Below the pieces are notes generated by a model. That model ran no database searches. It was not told the DNA's origin and saw nothing but the letters and a program-made list of their open reading frames with translations. From assembly GCA_023511995.1 (NCBI GenBank), contig JAIMAL010000019.1, forward strand, positions 1 through 51,046: a DNA stretch of 51,046 nucleotides, given 5' to 3'. This stretch comes from Burkholderiales bacterium (lineage in GTDB: Bacteria; Pseudomonadota; Gammaproteobacteria; Burkholderiales; Thiobacteraceae). The translations under genes were made by a program, and so were the position numbers. Shown here piece after piece: positions 1-8,419 of the stretch (position 1 is the stretch's first letter; each line of letters starts with the position of its first letter).

Positions 1-74
1 GATGGGGCAAAATGCTCGCACATTCTGACCCACCTACCCGTTAATCAAAATTGCACTTCAAACTTGAATCCGCG
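1..74 (+). repeat. Left copy of a 74-bp terminal inverted repeat (probable IS end)
   Basis: This segment is a perfect reverse complement of 50971-51044. Identity stops at base 75, just before the rsbR-like gene. The right-hand copy clearly interrupts a gene, so the repeat is most simply the same terminus of an insertion sequence present at both edges. The GACCCACC-type stretch recalls IS21-family ends, but no transposase is in view, so the family is a guess. A length of about 75 bp is also what a k-mer assembler leaves at a repeat boundary. Confidence 0.85.
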
Positions 75-82
75 GAAGCCCA

Positions 83-949
83 ATGGCCGAAGACGCCAAG
101 AAAGCCAGCCTGACCCTCATCGAGCAGCTCAAGCTGCAGGTGGGCAACATTTCCAGCCGCATCGAAGCCCACGGCCACGCGGTGTTCGGCGACAACAACG
201 TGTTGTCCACCGATGAGATCACCGACCTCAGCGTGGAATTCCTGGAGCTCATGGTGGTGCTCTTGGATGCCGAGGATCCCCTCGATTCCCACCAGCCGGC
301 CTTCCGCGCCCTGAAGACCTTCTTTGGCAACATCTCCCAGCAGATCGTGGCCCGGGGTGGACGCATGGAGGACTTCGTGCGCTACATGCAGTTTCTGCAG
401 CGCTGCTTCATCGAGGCTTTGGGGCAGGACGAGGACGTGCAGCCGGAGGACATGCGCGCGATCCTGCTTCTGCTCTCCAGTGTGTTCAATGAACTGCTGC
501 TAGCGGTGTTCCAGACCTACCTGGAGGAAAAGGAGCGCACCATCGATGCCCAGCAGCGGGAACTGCGCGCCACGTCCACTCCGATCACGGAAATCTGGGA
601 CGGCGTGCTCACCCTGCCCATCATCGGCACGCTGGATTCCTCACGCACCCTCATCATCATGGAAGCGCTGTTAAACCGCATCGCCCAGGAACGGGCGCAG
701 GCGGTGGTGATGGATGTGACCGGCGTGCACACCGTCGATTCCCAGGTCTCCCATCACATGATCCAGATGGTGCGCGCCATCCAGCTCATGGGTGCCACGG
801 CCATCCTCACCGGCATCCGCCCGGAGATCGCCCGCGCCATGACCAGCCTGAACATCGATCTGGGCAACGTCACCACCCGGGCCACCCTCTCCGATGGCCT
901 GAAAGAGGCCTTTCGGCAGCTCGGCGTGCAGGTGAGTCGCGCGGCATGA
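83..949 (+). CDS. RsbR-like stressosome co-antagonist (C-terminal STAS domain)
   Basis: The 288-residue protein has a helical N-terminal half (about 1-150) and a STAS domain (about 168-285) closely resembling Bacillus RsbR proteins, with the DVTGV, VDS and GIRPEIA motifs. RsbR proteins form the stressosome shell with RsbS, and RsbT phosphorylates them in that family. The position matching RsbRA Thr171 is Ser220, so it can still accept phosphate. The position matching Thr205 is Ala252. The start lies 8 bp inside the left repeat boundary and there is an in-frame stop at 65-67, so the native promoter, and possibly some native N-terminus, has been replaced. The gene overlaps the next by ATGA. No RsbT-type kinase is visible in the window. 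Confidence 0.82.
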   Translation: MAEDAKKASLTLIEQLKLQVGNISSRIEAHGHAVFGDNNVLSTDEITDLSVEFLELMVVLLDAEDPLDSHQPAFRALKTFFGNISQQIVARGGRMEDFVRYMQFLQRCFIEALGQDEDVQPEDMRAILLLLSSVFNELLLAVFQTYLEEKERTIDAQQRELRATSTPITEIWDGVLTLPIIGTLDSSRTLIIMEALLNRIAQERAQAVVMDVTGVHTVDSQVSHHMIQMVRAIQLMGATAILTGIRPEIARAMTSLNIDLGNVTTRATLSDGLKEAFRQLGVQVSRAA

Positions 950-1284
950 ACGTCGGGGGCATCCATCTCACCCGGGTGGGCGGCGGCGCCATGCTGGCCG
1001 AGCCCACGCGCGCCCTGGATCTCTCGGACACCGCGCCGGTCATGGAGGCGATCCTCAGTGAATTGCAGGCCAACAAGGCTAATTGCCTTTATTACGACCT
1101 CGCCGAAGTGCCGGTGATCGACCGTGTTCATTTCGCCTGGCTCGATGCCCTCGGCCGCGCCTGCCGCGCGATCAACGTGCGCATGGTGTGCATCCACATG
1201 CAGCCCACCGCGGCCTTCGGCCTCGCCACCCTGATTCAGGACAAGCCCAGCTTCCACACCGCCCTGGACATGGAATCCGGCTAA
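946..1284 (+). CDS. RsbS-like single-domain STAS protein lacking the phosphoacceptor serine
   Basis: The 112-residue protein is a lone STAS domain, the architecture of the stressosome scaffold RsbS. It overlaps the preceding rsbR-like gene by 4 bp, so the two are translationally coupled. In Bacillus RsbS the phosphorylated Ser59 follows an Ile-Asp pair. Here the aligned motif is VIDRV and the residue is Arg60. A bulky positive residue in place of serine would prevent RsbT-type phosphorylation. Whether it mimics one state or marks a different role is unknown. A terminator-like hairpin follows the gene, and neither an rsbT nor an rsbX gene comes next. Confidence 0.75.
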   Translation: MNVGGIHLTRVGGGAMLAEPTRALDLSDTAPVMEAILSELQANKANCLYYDLAEVPVIDRVHFAWLDALGRACRAINVRMVCIHMQPTAAFGLATLIQDKPSFHTALDMESG

Positions 1285-1311
1285 GGCAGGGCGCCTGCCT
1301 GCCCTTTTTTT
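1285..1311 (+). terminator. Probable rho-independent terminator after the STAS pair
   Basis: A GGCAGG/CCTGCC stem (1285-1290 with 1294-1299) begins directly after the stop codon. A run of seven T follows at 1305-1311. The stem and T-run are separated by 5 nt, so an alternative GGGC/GCCC pairing may be the working form. comM converges from the other side. Confidence 0.6.
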
Positions 1312-1364
1312 CCCCAAGGGGGAGAGGGGGCGAAGGGCGGCTCAACGCTTCGTGTTGGTGCCGG

Positions 1365-2855
1365 TTAGAGCAGCCGCCGGTACTGGATCGCCTCCGCCAG
1401 GTGGCGATGGGTGATGCCGCTTTCGCCTTCCAGATCGGCAATGGTGCGCGCCACGCGCAGGATACGGTGGTAACTGCGACCGGAAAGGTTGAGGCGGGAG
1501 ATGGCTTGTTTGAGCAAGGCGGTGCCGGCGGCGTCCACCGGGCAGTGGGTCTCCACCTCCCCCGGCGCGAGCTGGGCGTTGGGCTTGCCCTGGCGTTGCA
1601 TCTGCCGGGCACGGGCGGCTTCCACCCGGGCGCGGATGGCTGCCGACGGCTCCCCCACGGGTGCGGCAAAAAGCTCCGCCTCGGTGAGTGCGGGCACCTC
1701 GATTTGGATGTCGATGCGGTCCAGCAGCGGCCCCGACAGGCGGCTGCGGTAGCGCTTCACTTGATCCGGCGTGCAGTGGCAGCGGCCGCTGGGATGCCCC
1801 AGATAGCCGCAGGGGCAGGGATTCATTGCCGCCACCAGTTGGAACCGTGCCGGGAATTCCGCCTGCTGCGCCGCGCGGGAAATGTGGATGCGCCCCGATT
1901 CCAGCGGCTCGCGCAACACCTCCAGCACGCGCCGGTCGAATTCCGGCAGCTCATCCAGGAACAACACACCGTTGTGGGCGAGGGAGATTTCCCCGGGCCG
2001 GGGATTGCTGCCGCCTCCCACCAGGGCCACGGCGGAAGCGGTGTGATGGGGGGCGCGGAAGGGACGCACCCGCCATTGATCCAAACGGAAGCCCTGGCTG
2101 CCGAGGGACTGGATGGCCGCCGCTTCCAATGCCTCCTCCTCGCTCATGGGGGGCAGGATGCCGGGCAGGCGGGCGGCCAGCATGGATTTCCCCGTTCCCG
2201 GCGGCCCGCTCATGAGCACGCTGTGGCCACCGGCGGCGGCCACCTCCAGCGCCCGTTTCGCCTGCGCCTGGCCCTTCACCTCGGCGAAATCCGCCTCCGG
2301 CCGGGGAGACTCTGGTGGCCTGCCGGCGTAAACCGGCAGGCGGGCGCCGCCGGCGAAATGCCCGCACACCTCGAGCAGCGTGTGGGCGGGATGGATGGCC
2401 ACCTTGCCGGCGAGGGCGGCCTCGGCGGCATTGGCTGCCGGCAGGATGAAGGCACGGCCTGCCTGTCCGGCGCGCCAGGCCATGGCGAGCGCCCCGCGCA
2501 CCGGACGCAGCGCACCGGTGAGCGCCAGTTCACCGGCGAATTCATAGCGGTCCAGCTCATCCCGGGGAATCTGCTGGGAGGCGGCGAGGATTGCCAGCGC
2601 AATGGGCAGATCGAAGGCGCCCCCTTCTTTGGGCAGATCGGCAGGGGCGAGATTGACGGTGATGCGCCGCGCGGGAAATTCGAAGCGCGCCGTCTGCAGG
2701 GCGGCACGCACCCGATCCCGGGCCTCCTTCACTTCCGCCTCGGGCAGGCCGACGATGGTGAAGCCCGGCAGCCCATTGGCCAGATGCGCCTCCACCGTCA
2801 CCAGCGGCGCCTCCACACCCGATAGCGCCCGGCTGTGCACAACGGCGAGACTCAT
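1365..2855 (-). CDS. comM: ComM/YifB family Mg-chelatase-like AAA+ ATPase
   Basis: The 496-residue protein matches the ComM family in length and order: an N-terminal Lon-protease-like fold (about 1-175) beginning MSLAVVHSRA, then a AAA+ module with Walker A GPPGTGKS (217-224), the FRAPHHTAS stretch, Walker B LFLDELPEF, and a C-terminal Mg-chelatase lid. ComM is a hexameric helicase that promotes branch migration during natural transformation in gamma- and betaproteobacteria. The open frame continues upstream, but the start at 2855 gives the conserved N-terminus. The gene lies 28 nt downstream of ubiK on the same strand and may be cotranscribed with it. Confidence 0.93.
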   Translation of the reverse strand: MSLAVVHSRALSGVEAPLVTVEAHLANGLPGFTIVGLPEAEVKEARDRVRAALQTARFEFPARRITVNLAPADLPKEGGAFDLPIALAILAASQQIPRDELDRYEFAGELALTGALRPVRGALAMAWRAGQAGRAFILPAANAAEAALAGKVAIHPAHTLLEVCGHFAGGARLPVYAGRPPESPRPEADFAEVKGQAQAKRALEVAAAGGHSVLMSGPPGTGKSMLAARLPGILPPMSEEEALEAAAIQSLGSQGFRLDQWRVRPFRAPHHTASAVALVGGGSNPRPGEISLAHNGVLFLDELPEFDRRVLEVLREPLESGRIHISRAAQQAEFPARFQLVAAMNPCPCGYLGHPSGRCHCTPDQVKRYRSRLSGPLLDRIDIQIEVPALTEAELFAAPVGEPSAAIRARVEAARARQMQRQGKPNAQLAPGEVETHCPVDAAGTALLKQAISRLNLSGRSYHRILRVARTIADLEGESGITHRHLAEAIQYRRLL

Positions 2856-2883
2856 GCGGCGAAGATGTTTCGCTGAAGGTGGC

Positions 2884-3132
2884 TCATGTCCCGCCGGCTG
2901 GCTTGCCGCCTTCGAGCTCGGCGACTTTTTTTTCCAGCTCTTCGAGCTTTTCCCGGGTGCGGGCAAGCACGGCCTGCTGCACCTCGAACTCTTCACGGGT
3001 GACAAGATCGAGGCGGCTGAAAAAACTCGTCAACACCGCCCGCAGATTCTTCTCCACATCCGCCGCCGGCGACTGCCCGAACACCTCGCGGATGCGGCTG
3101 GCCAGCTCGTCGAGAAACTTGGGGTTCTGCAT
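2884..3132 (-). CDS. ubiK: UbiK (BMFP/YqiC family) ubiquinone biosynthesis accessory factor
   Basis: This 82-residue protein has the BMFP layout: an N-terminal amphipathic helix (FLDELASRIREVFG), a central region with DVEKNLRAVLTSFFSRLDLVTREEFEVQ split by the usual DLVTREEF turn, and a C-terminal coiled coil (about 50-75). In Enterobacteria UbiK trimerises, binds UbiJ and helps ubiquinone synthesis under aerobic conditions. It also has membrane-fusogenic activity in vitro. It sits directly upstream of comM. Confidence 0.9.
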   Translation of the reverse strand: MQNPKFLDELASRIREVFGQSPAADVEKNLRAVLTSFFSRLDLVTREEFEVQQAVLARTREKLEELEKKVAELEGGKPAGGT

Positions 3133-3397
3133 GGGTCTTCTCCAGAAAATGGAAGTCTAGCGTGAAATCCCCTGCGCCGGACACGCTGATCCCCCGCAAA
3201 AGGCGCGGGCGGTTCCTTGCGCTGCCGTGGGGCGCCGCTCACCTGCCGCAAGCGTTGAGGGGGGGCAGGGGCGGCTGAGACGCCCTGCGCTCGATTGCGG
3301 TGCAAAGCGTTTGGCACGTGCACCGGTCTGGGGCGGGGTTTGCGCCGGGACCGCGGCGGTCGCACTTATCTCCCTGTTTTTACGGCCGATTCCGTGC

Positions 3398-3414
3398 TGG
3401 CACGGCGCCTGCTA
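3398..3414 (+). promoter_or_regulatory. Sigma-54 (RpoN) promoter of torF-glnK-amtB
   Basis: The sequence TGGCACG-GCGC-CTGCTA matches the sigma-54 consensus TGGCACG-N4-TTGCW. GG at 3399-3400 and GC at 3411-3412 are separated by exactly 10 nt, as sigma-54 requires. The predicted transcript start is near 3424, ahead of the AAGGAG ribosome site at 3440-3445. The remaining 3133-3397 region holds no gene I can support. It contains GGTGCA and GTGCACC half-site-like words at about 3299-3325, but no full NtrC dyad. Confidence 0.8.
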
Positions 3415-3451
3415 GAGAAGGGCTGCACCCTCACTCAACAAGGAGATTTCC

Positions 3452-4617
<1,166 letters not shown>

Positions 4618-4627
4618 GGAGGCGACG

Positions 4628-6130
4628 ATGAAAAAAATTCTGACCTCGCTCCTCTTGAGCGTGCTCGTCCTCTTCACCGCTGGCGCGCTTGCCGAAGAGG
4701 CACCGCCTGCGGCAGCCCCGGTGGAGGCGGCACCCGCGGCGCAACCGGCGGCACCGGCGGCGCAGGCGGCAGCTCCCGCAGCCCCCGCAACAGCCGCGGC
4801 CCCCACGCCCAACAAGGGGGATGTGAGCTGGATGCTCGTCTCCACCCTCCTCGTGCTCATGATGGTGGTGCCGGGCCTGGCCATGTTCTACGGCGGGCTG
4901 GTGCGGGCAAAAAACACCCTGTCCGTGCTCATGCAGGTGATGGTGACCTTTTCCCTGATCGTCGTGCTCTGGGCCATCTACGGCTACAGTCTGGCCTTCA
5001 CGGAAGGCAATGCCTTCATCGGTGGCTTCGACCGGCTGTTTCTCAAGGGCATGTTCAATGCCGCCGATGGCAGCTTCTCCATGGGAGCGACGTTCAGCAA
5101 GGGGGTGGTGATTCCGGAACTTCTGTTCGCCGCCTTCCAGGCCACCTTCGCCGGCATCACCTGTGCCCTGATCGTGGGTGCCTTCGCCGAGCGCATGAAG
5201 TTCCCGGCGGTGCTTCTCTTCATGGTGCTGTGGTTCACCCTCTCCTACGTGCCCATCGCCCACATGGTGTGGTTCTGGATGGGGCCCGATGCCTACATCA
5301 AACCGGAGGTCGTGGATGCCATGAACGCCAAGGCGGGCCTGCTCTGGCAGTGGGGGGCGCTGGACTTCGCCGGTGGCACGGTGGTGCACATCAACGCGGG
5401 GGTGGCCGGGCTGGTGGGCGCCTATCTCGTTGGCAAGCGCATCGGTTACGGGCGGGAGGCCATGCCGCCCCATAACCTGACCATGACCATGATCGGTGCC
5501 TCGCTGCTGTGGGTGGGCTGGTTCGGCTTCAACGCCGGTTCCGCCCTCGAGGCGGGCAACAGTGCGGTACTGGCCTTCTTCAACACCCTGCTCGCCACCG
5601 CCGCCGCCGTGTTGAGCTGGAGCTTCGCCGAATGGATGGTCAAGGGCAAACCCTCCATGCTGGGTGCGGCCTCCGGGGCCGTGGCGGGTCTTGTGGCCAT
5701 CACGCCCGCGGCCGGCAATGTGGGCATGATGGGGGGCCTCATCATCGGACTCGTCGCCGGGGTGGCCTGCCTGTGGGGGGTGACGGGCCTCAAGAAAATG
5801 CTGGGGGCCGATGACGCCCTGGATGTATTTGGCGTGCACGGCGTCGGCGGCATCGTCGGTGCTCTCCTCACCGGGGTCTTCAACAACCAGGCCCTGGGCG
5901 GGCCGGGACTCGTCACCGACTGGGTGACCGCCACCGTGGGCTCCAATGGCATCCTCGACCAATTGTGGATCCAGGCCAAGGCGGTGGGAGTGTCGGTGGT
6001 CTGGTCCGCCGTCGCCGCCTTCATCTCCTACAAGATCGTCGATCTGGTGGTGGGACTGCGGGTCGCCGAAGAACAGGAACGCGAAGGTCTGGATGTGGCC
6101 GAACACGGGGAACGGGCCTACACCGTCTGA
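4628..6130 (+). CDS. amtB: Ammonium transporter AmtB with N-terminal signal peptide
   Basis: The 500-residue inner-membrane channel starts with a signal peptide (about 1-22), then an Ala/Pro-rich linker (about 23-62) before the first core helix (WMLVSTLLVLMMVVPGLAMFYGG). The rest has the Amt fold with the paired pore histidines in VVHINAGVAG and VFGVHGVGG. AmtB conducts ammonium and docks GlnK, encoded just upstream. A strong terminator follows. The low-complexity periplasmic linker is longer than in E. coli AmtB. Confidence 0.96.
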   Translation: MKKILTSLLLSVLVLFTAGALAEEAPPAAAPVEAAPAAQPAAPAAQAAAPAAPATAAAPTPNKGDVSWMLVSTLLVLMMVVPGLAMFYGGLVRAKNTLSVLMQVMVTFSLIVVLWAIYGYSLAFTEGNAFIGGFDRLFLKGMFNAADGSFSMGATFSKGVVIPELLFAAFQATFAGITCALIVGAFAERMKFPAVLLFMVLWFTLSYVPIAHMVWFWMGPDAYIKPEVVDAMNAKAGLLWQWGALDFAGGTVVHINAGVAGLVGAYLVGKRIGYGREAMPPHNLTMTMIGASLLWVGWFGFNAGSALEAGNSAVLAFFNTLLATAAAVLSWSFAEWMVKGKPSMLGAASGAVAGLVAITPAAGNVGMMGGLIIGLVAGVACLWGVTGLKKMLGADDALDVFGVHGVGGIVGALLTGVFNNQALGGPGLVTDWVTATVGSNGILDQLWIQAKAVGVSVVWSAVAAFISYKIVDLVVGLRVAEEQEREGLDVAEHGERAYTV

Positions 6131-6155
6131 GTGTCTCCTCCCAGCCGTGGGGTTC

Positions 6156-6179
6156 GGGCGCCGCCGGCGCCCTTTTTTT
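6156..6179 (+). terminator. Rho-independent terminator of torF-glnK-amtB
   Basis: A 7-bp all-GC stem (GGGCGCC at 6156-6162 pairing with GGCGCCC at 6166-6172, loop GCC) is followed immediately by seven T. It starts 25 nt after the amtB stop. Confidence 0.9.
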
Positions 6180-6193
6180 CGCCCTGGGCTGTT

Positions 6194-6964
6194 TCAGGTG
6201 AAGGTGGCGGCGGCAATCTCCCGCAGTTTGGGCACCGTGAGCCCCCTGTCATTGGCGTGGGCGAGGGCGCGGCGCAGCCGGTCCGGGGCGCTGCGGCCCC
6301 GGCAGGCGTGCTGCGGGTCGGCGTGGATGGCCTCCTCAAGACCCCGCAGCAGGGCGGCGCGGTCGTGGCAGGCGCCGGTGAGGGCATCCTGGATGTCCAG
6401 TACCTCCTGCGCCACCGCCTCGGCCAGGGGGCGGTGTTGCGTCCACAGCTCGCCCACCGTGCCGCCGGTGATCAGCCCGGCGATATTGGTGGTGAGAATG
6501 TAGAGATTCTTGCGCACGAGCTCATGGTCCCGCTCGGCTTCGCTTTTCACCTCCCGGGCCGGCAGTCCGATGGCGGTCAGGGCGGCGACCACCAGGGGGG
6601 CCTGCGGCCCATGCACAGGGGTGGGGAGGAGGGGTTTGGCATCGGTGCCGGGTTTCTTCTCGAACCACACCGCCGCCACGGTGGGCTGGGAAATGGCGTG
6701 CGCCTGCCAGTCCCGGGGCAGAAGCTCATTCTGGATGAGGGCCACGCGATCTTTCCAGACAGAGGGCAGGGCCGCCAGGACGGTATGGAAGTCGGCTTCC
6801 GCCACCGCCACGAGAACCAGAGCGGGATGGGGCAGTTCACCGACAAGCCGACCCATGTCCTCACCCCGGTTGACGGGATAGACCGGATGCCCCGCCCGCA
6901 GGAAACCGCCGGCGAAAACGCGGCCCAGTTGGCCAAGACCGATGATGACGACGGGGGGACGCAT
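6194..6964 (-). CDS. Rossmann-fold NAD(P)-binding protein, PanE/ketopantoate-reductase-like
   Basis: The 256-residue protein begins with a Rossmann dinucleotide site VVIIGLGQLGRVFAGG (about 5-20). Its C-terminal half is helical, with ELVRKNLYILTTNIAGLITGG resembling the Lys/Asn-containing substrate helix of ketopantoate reductases. PanE is usually about 300 residues, and the conserved PanE fingerprint is incomplete, so the substrate is unassigned. It is a single gene between amtB (convergent) and gshA (divergent). Confidence 0.6.
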   Translation of the reverse strand: MRPPVVIIGLGQLGRVFAGGFLRAGHPVYPVNRGEDMGRLVGELPHPALVLVAVAEADFHTVLAALPSVWKDRVALIQNELLPRDWQAHAISQPTVAAVWFEKKPGTDAKPLLPTPVHGPQAPLVVAALTAIGLPAREVKSEAERDHELVRKNLYILTTNIAGLITGGTVGELWTQHRPLAEAVAQEVLDIQDALTGACHDRAALLRGLEEAIHADPQHACRGRSAPDRLRRALAHANDRGLTVPKLREIAAATFT

Positions 6965-7075
6965 GATGGCTCAAGGCAAGGAAGAAACACGAAATTGTAG
7001 AAGGCGAGGACGCGCCCCGCCACTCCTTCCCCGCGAGGCCAAGGCCGCCCTTCGCGCCGCAGCGGCGTTTCAAGT

Positions 7076-7081
7076 TAGAAT
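7076..7081 (+). promoter_or_regulatory. Possible -10 element for gshA
   Basis: GTTAGAATCGCGG resembles the -10 region found before several other genes here. TAGAAT lies 28 nt before the gshA start. No convincing -35 was seen. Confidence 0.35.
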
Positions 7082-7108
7082 CGCGGCTTTCTTCACGAGG
7101 CGGCTGCC

Positions 7109-8398
7109 ATGGTCCCCCATCTCTCCACCGCCCTCACCGGCCCCCTGCTGTCCCTGGAAAAGCGCATCCTGGAGGCGATGCCGGAAATCGAGCACTGGTT
7201 CCGCCGCCAATGGCAGCAGCATCCGGTGCCTTTCTATGCTTCCGTGGATCTGCGCAACGCGGGGTTCAAGGTGGCACCGGTGGACACCAATCTCTTCCCC
7301 GGTGGCTTCAACAATCTCAACCCGGATTTCCTGCCCCTGTGTGTGCACGCGACCATGTCGGCGGTGGAGAAAATCTGCCCCGATGCGCGCCGCTTCCTTA
7401 TCATCCCGGAAAGCCACACGCGCAATCTCTATTACCTCGCCAACGTCGCCGCGCTCGCCTATATCCTGCGCCACGCGGGGCTCGAGGTGCGCATTGGCAC
7501 GCTGATTGCGGACATTACCCAGCCCACCCGGATCGAGCTGCCCACGGGGGAGGAGGTGGTGCTGGAACCCCTGCGTCGCAAGGGGGACCGGCTGGGGCTT
7601 TCGGATTTCGATCCCTGCGCCATCCTCCTCAACAACGATCTTTCCGCGGGCGTGCCGGAAATTCTGCAAGGGGTGGCCCAGCCCATCATCCCGCCCGTTG
7701 CCGCCGGCTGGCATGCGCGGCGCAAGTCGGTGCACTTCGCCCATTATTCCCGTGTGGCGGCTGAGTTCGCCCAACTGATCGGCATCGACCCCTGGCTCAT
7801 CGATCCCTACTTCGAAACCTGTGGGGCGATCGATTTCCGTAACCCCGAGGGTGTCCAATGTCTCGTCGCCAAGGTGGAGACGCTGCTTGACAAAATCCGC
7901 GCCCGTTACCGGGAAAATGGCATCACGGAGCCGCCCTTCGTCATCGTCAAGGCCGATGCCGGCACCTATGGCATGGGCATCATGAGCGTAAAAAGCCCCG
8001 ACGAGGTGCGCCAGCTCAACCGCAACCAGCGCAAGAAAATGGCTGTGGTGAAGGAAGGCCTGGTGGTGAGGGATGTGCTCATCCAGGAGGGCGTCTACAC
8101 CTTCGAAAGCATCAACGAGGCGGTCGCCGAGCCCGTGGTGTACATGATCGACCATTACGTGGTGGGGGGGTTCTACCGGGTGCACACGGCAAGGGGCAAG
8201 GATGAGAATCTCAATTCACCCGGCATGCATTTCGTGCCGCTTTCCTTCGAAACCACCTGCTCCCTGCCGGAAACCGATGCCCGCCCCGATGCGCCGCCCA
8301 ACCGCTTTTACACCTACGGGGTGATCGCGCGGCTGGCGCTGTTGGCGGCGTCGCTGGAGCTTGAGCAGATGGGTGTGCCCGCTGCGCCCCGGAGATGA
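7109..8398 (+). CDS. gshA: Glutamate-cysteine ligase (Acidithiobacillus/Nitrosomonas type)
   Basis: The 429-residue enzyme belongs to the GshA family found mainly in beta- and some gammaproteobacteria, which is distinct from E. coli GshA. It condenses glutamate and cysteine with ATP, the first step of glutathione synthesis. Recognisable stretches are VDLRNAGFKVAPVDTNLFPGGFNNL near residue 50, IIPESHTRNLYYLANVAAL near 100 and the nucleotide-binding KADAGTYGMGIMSV near 290. gshB follows 21 nt downstream, completing the pathway. Size and start agree with the family. Confidence 0.93.
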   Translation: MVPHLSTALTGPLLSLEKRILEAMPEIEHWFRRQWQQHPVPFYASVDLRNAGFKVAPVDTNLFPGGFNNLNPDFLPLCVHATMSAVEKICPDARRFLIIPESHTRNLYYLANVAALAYILRHAGLEVRIGTLIADITQPTRIELPTGEEVVLEPLRRKGDRLGLSDFDPCAILLNNDLSAGVPEILQGVAQPIIPPVAAGWHARRKSVHFAHYSRVAAEFAQLIGIDPWLIDPYFETCGAIDFRNPEGVQCLVAKVETLLDKIRARYRENGITEPPFVIVKADAGTYGMGIMSVKSPDEVRQLNRNQRKKMAVVKEGLVVRDVLIQEGVYTFESINEAVAEPVVYMIDHYVVGGFYRVHTARGKDENLNSPGMHFVPLSFETTCSLPETDARPDAPPNRFYTYGVIARLALLAASLELEQMGVPAAPRR

Positions 8399-8419
8399 AG
8401 CTACGCTGCGGAGGCGTTC

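Noticed and set aside
1083-2825. A 580-codon plus-strand open frame opposite comM.
   Set aside because: It lies antisense to a strongly conserved gene and its product looks like the low-complexity, Arg/His/Gly-rich output of a GC-rich shadow frame.
3299-3325. Possible NtrC enhancer half-sites upstream of torF.
   Set aside because: GGTGCA and GTGCACC words occur, but no full GCAC-N7-GTGC dyad is present, so they are not listed as a feature.
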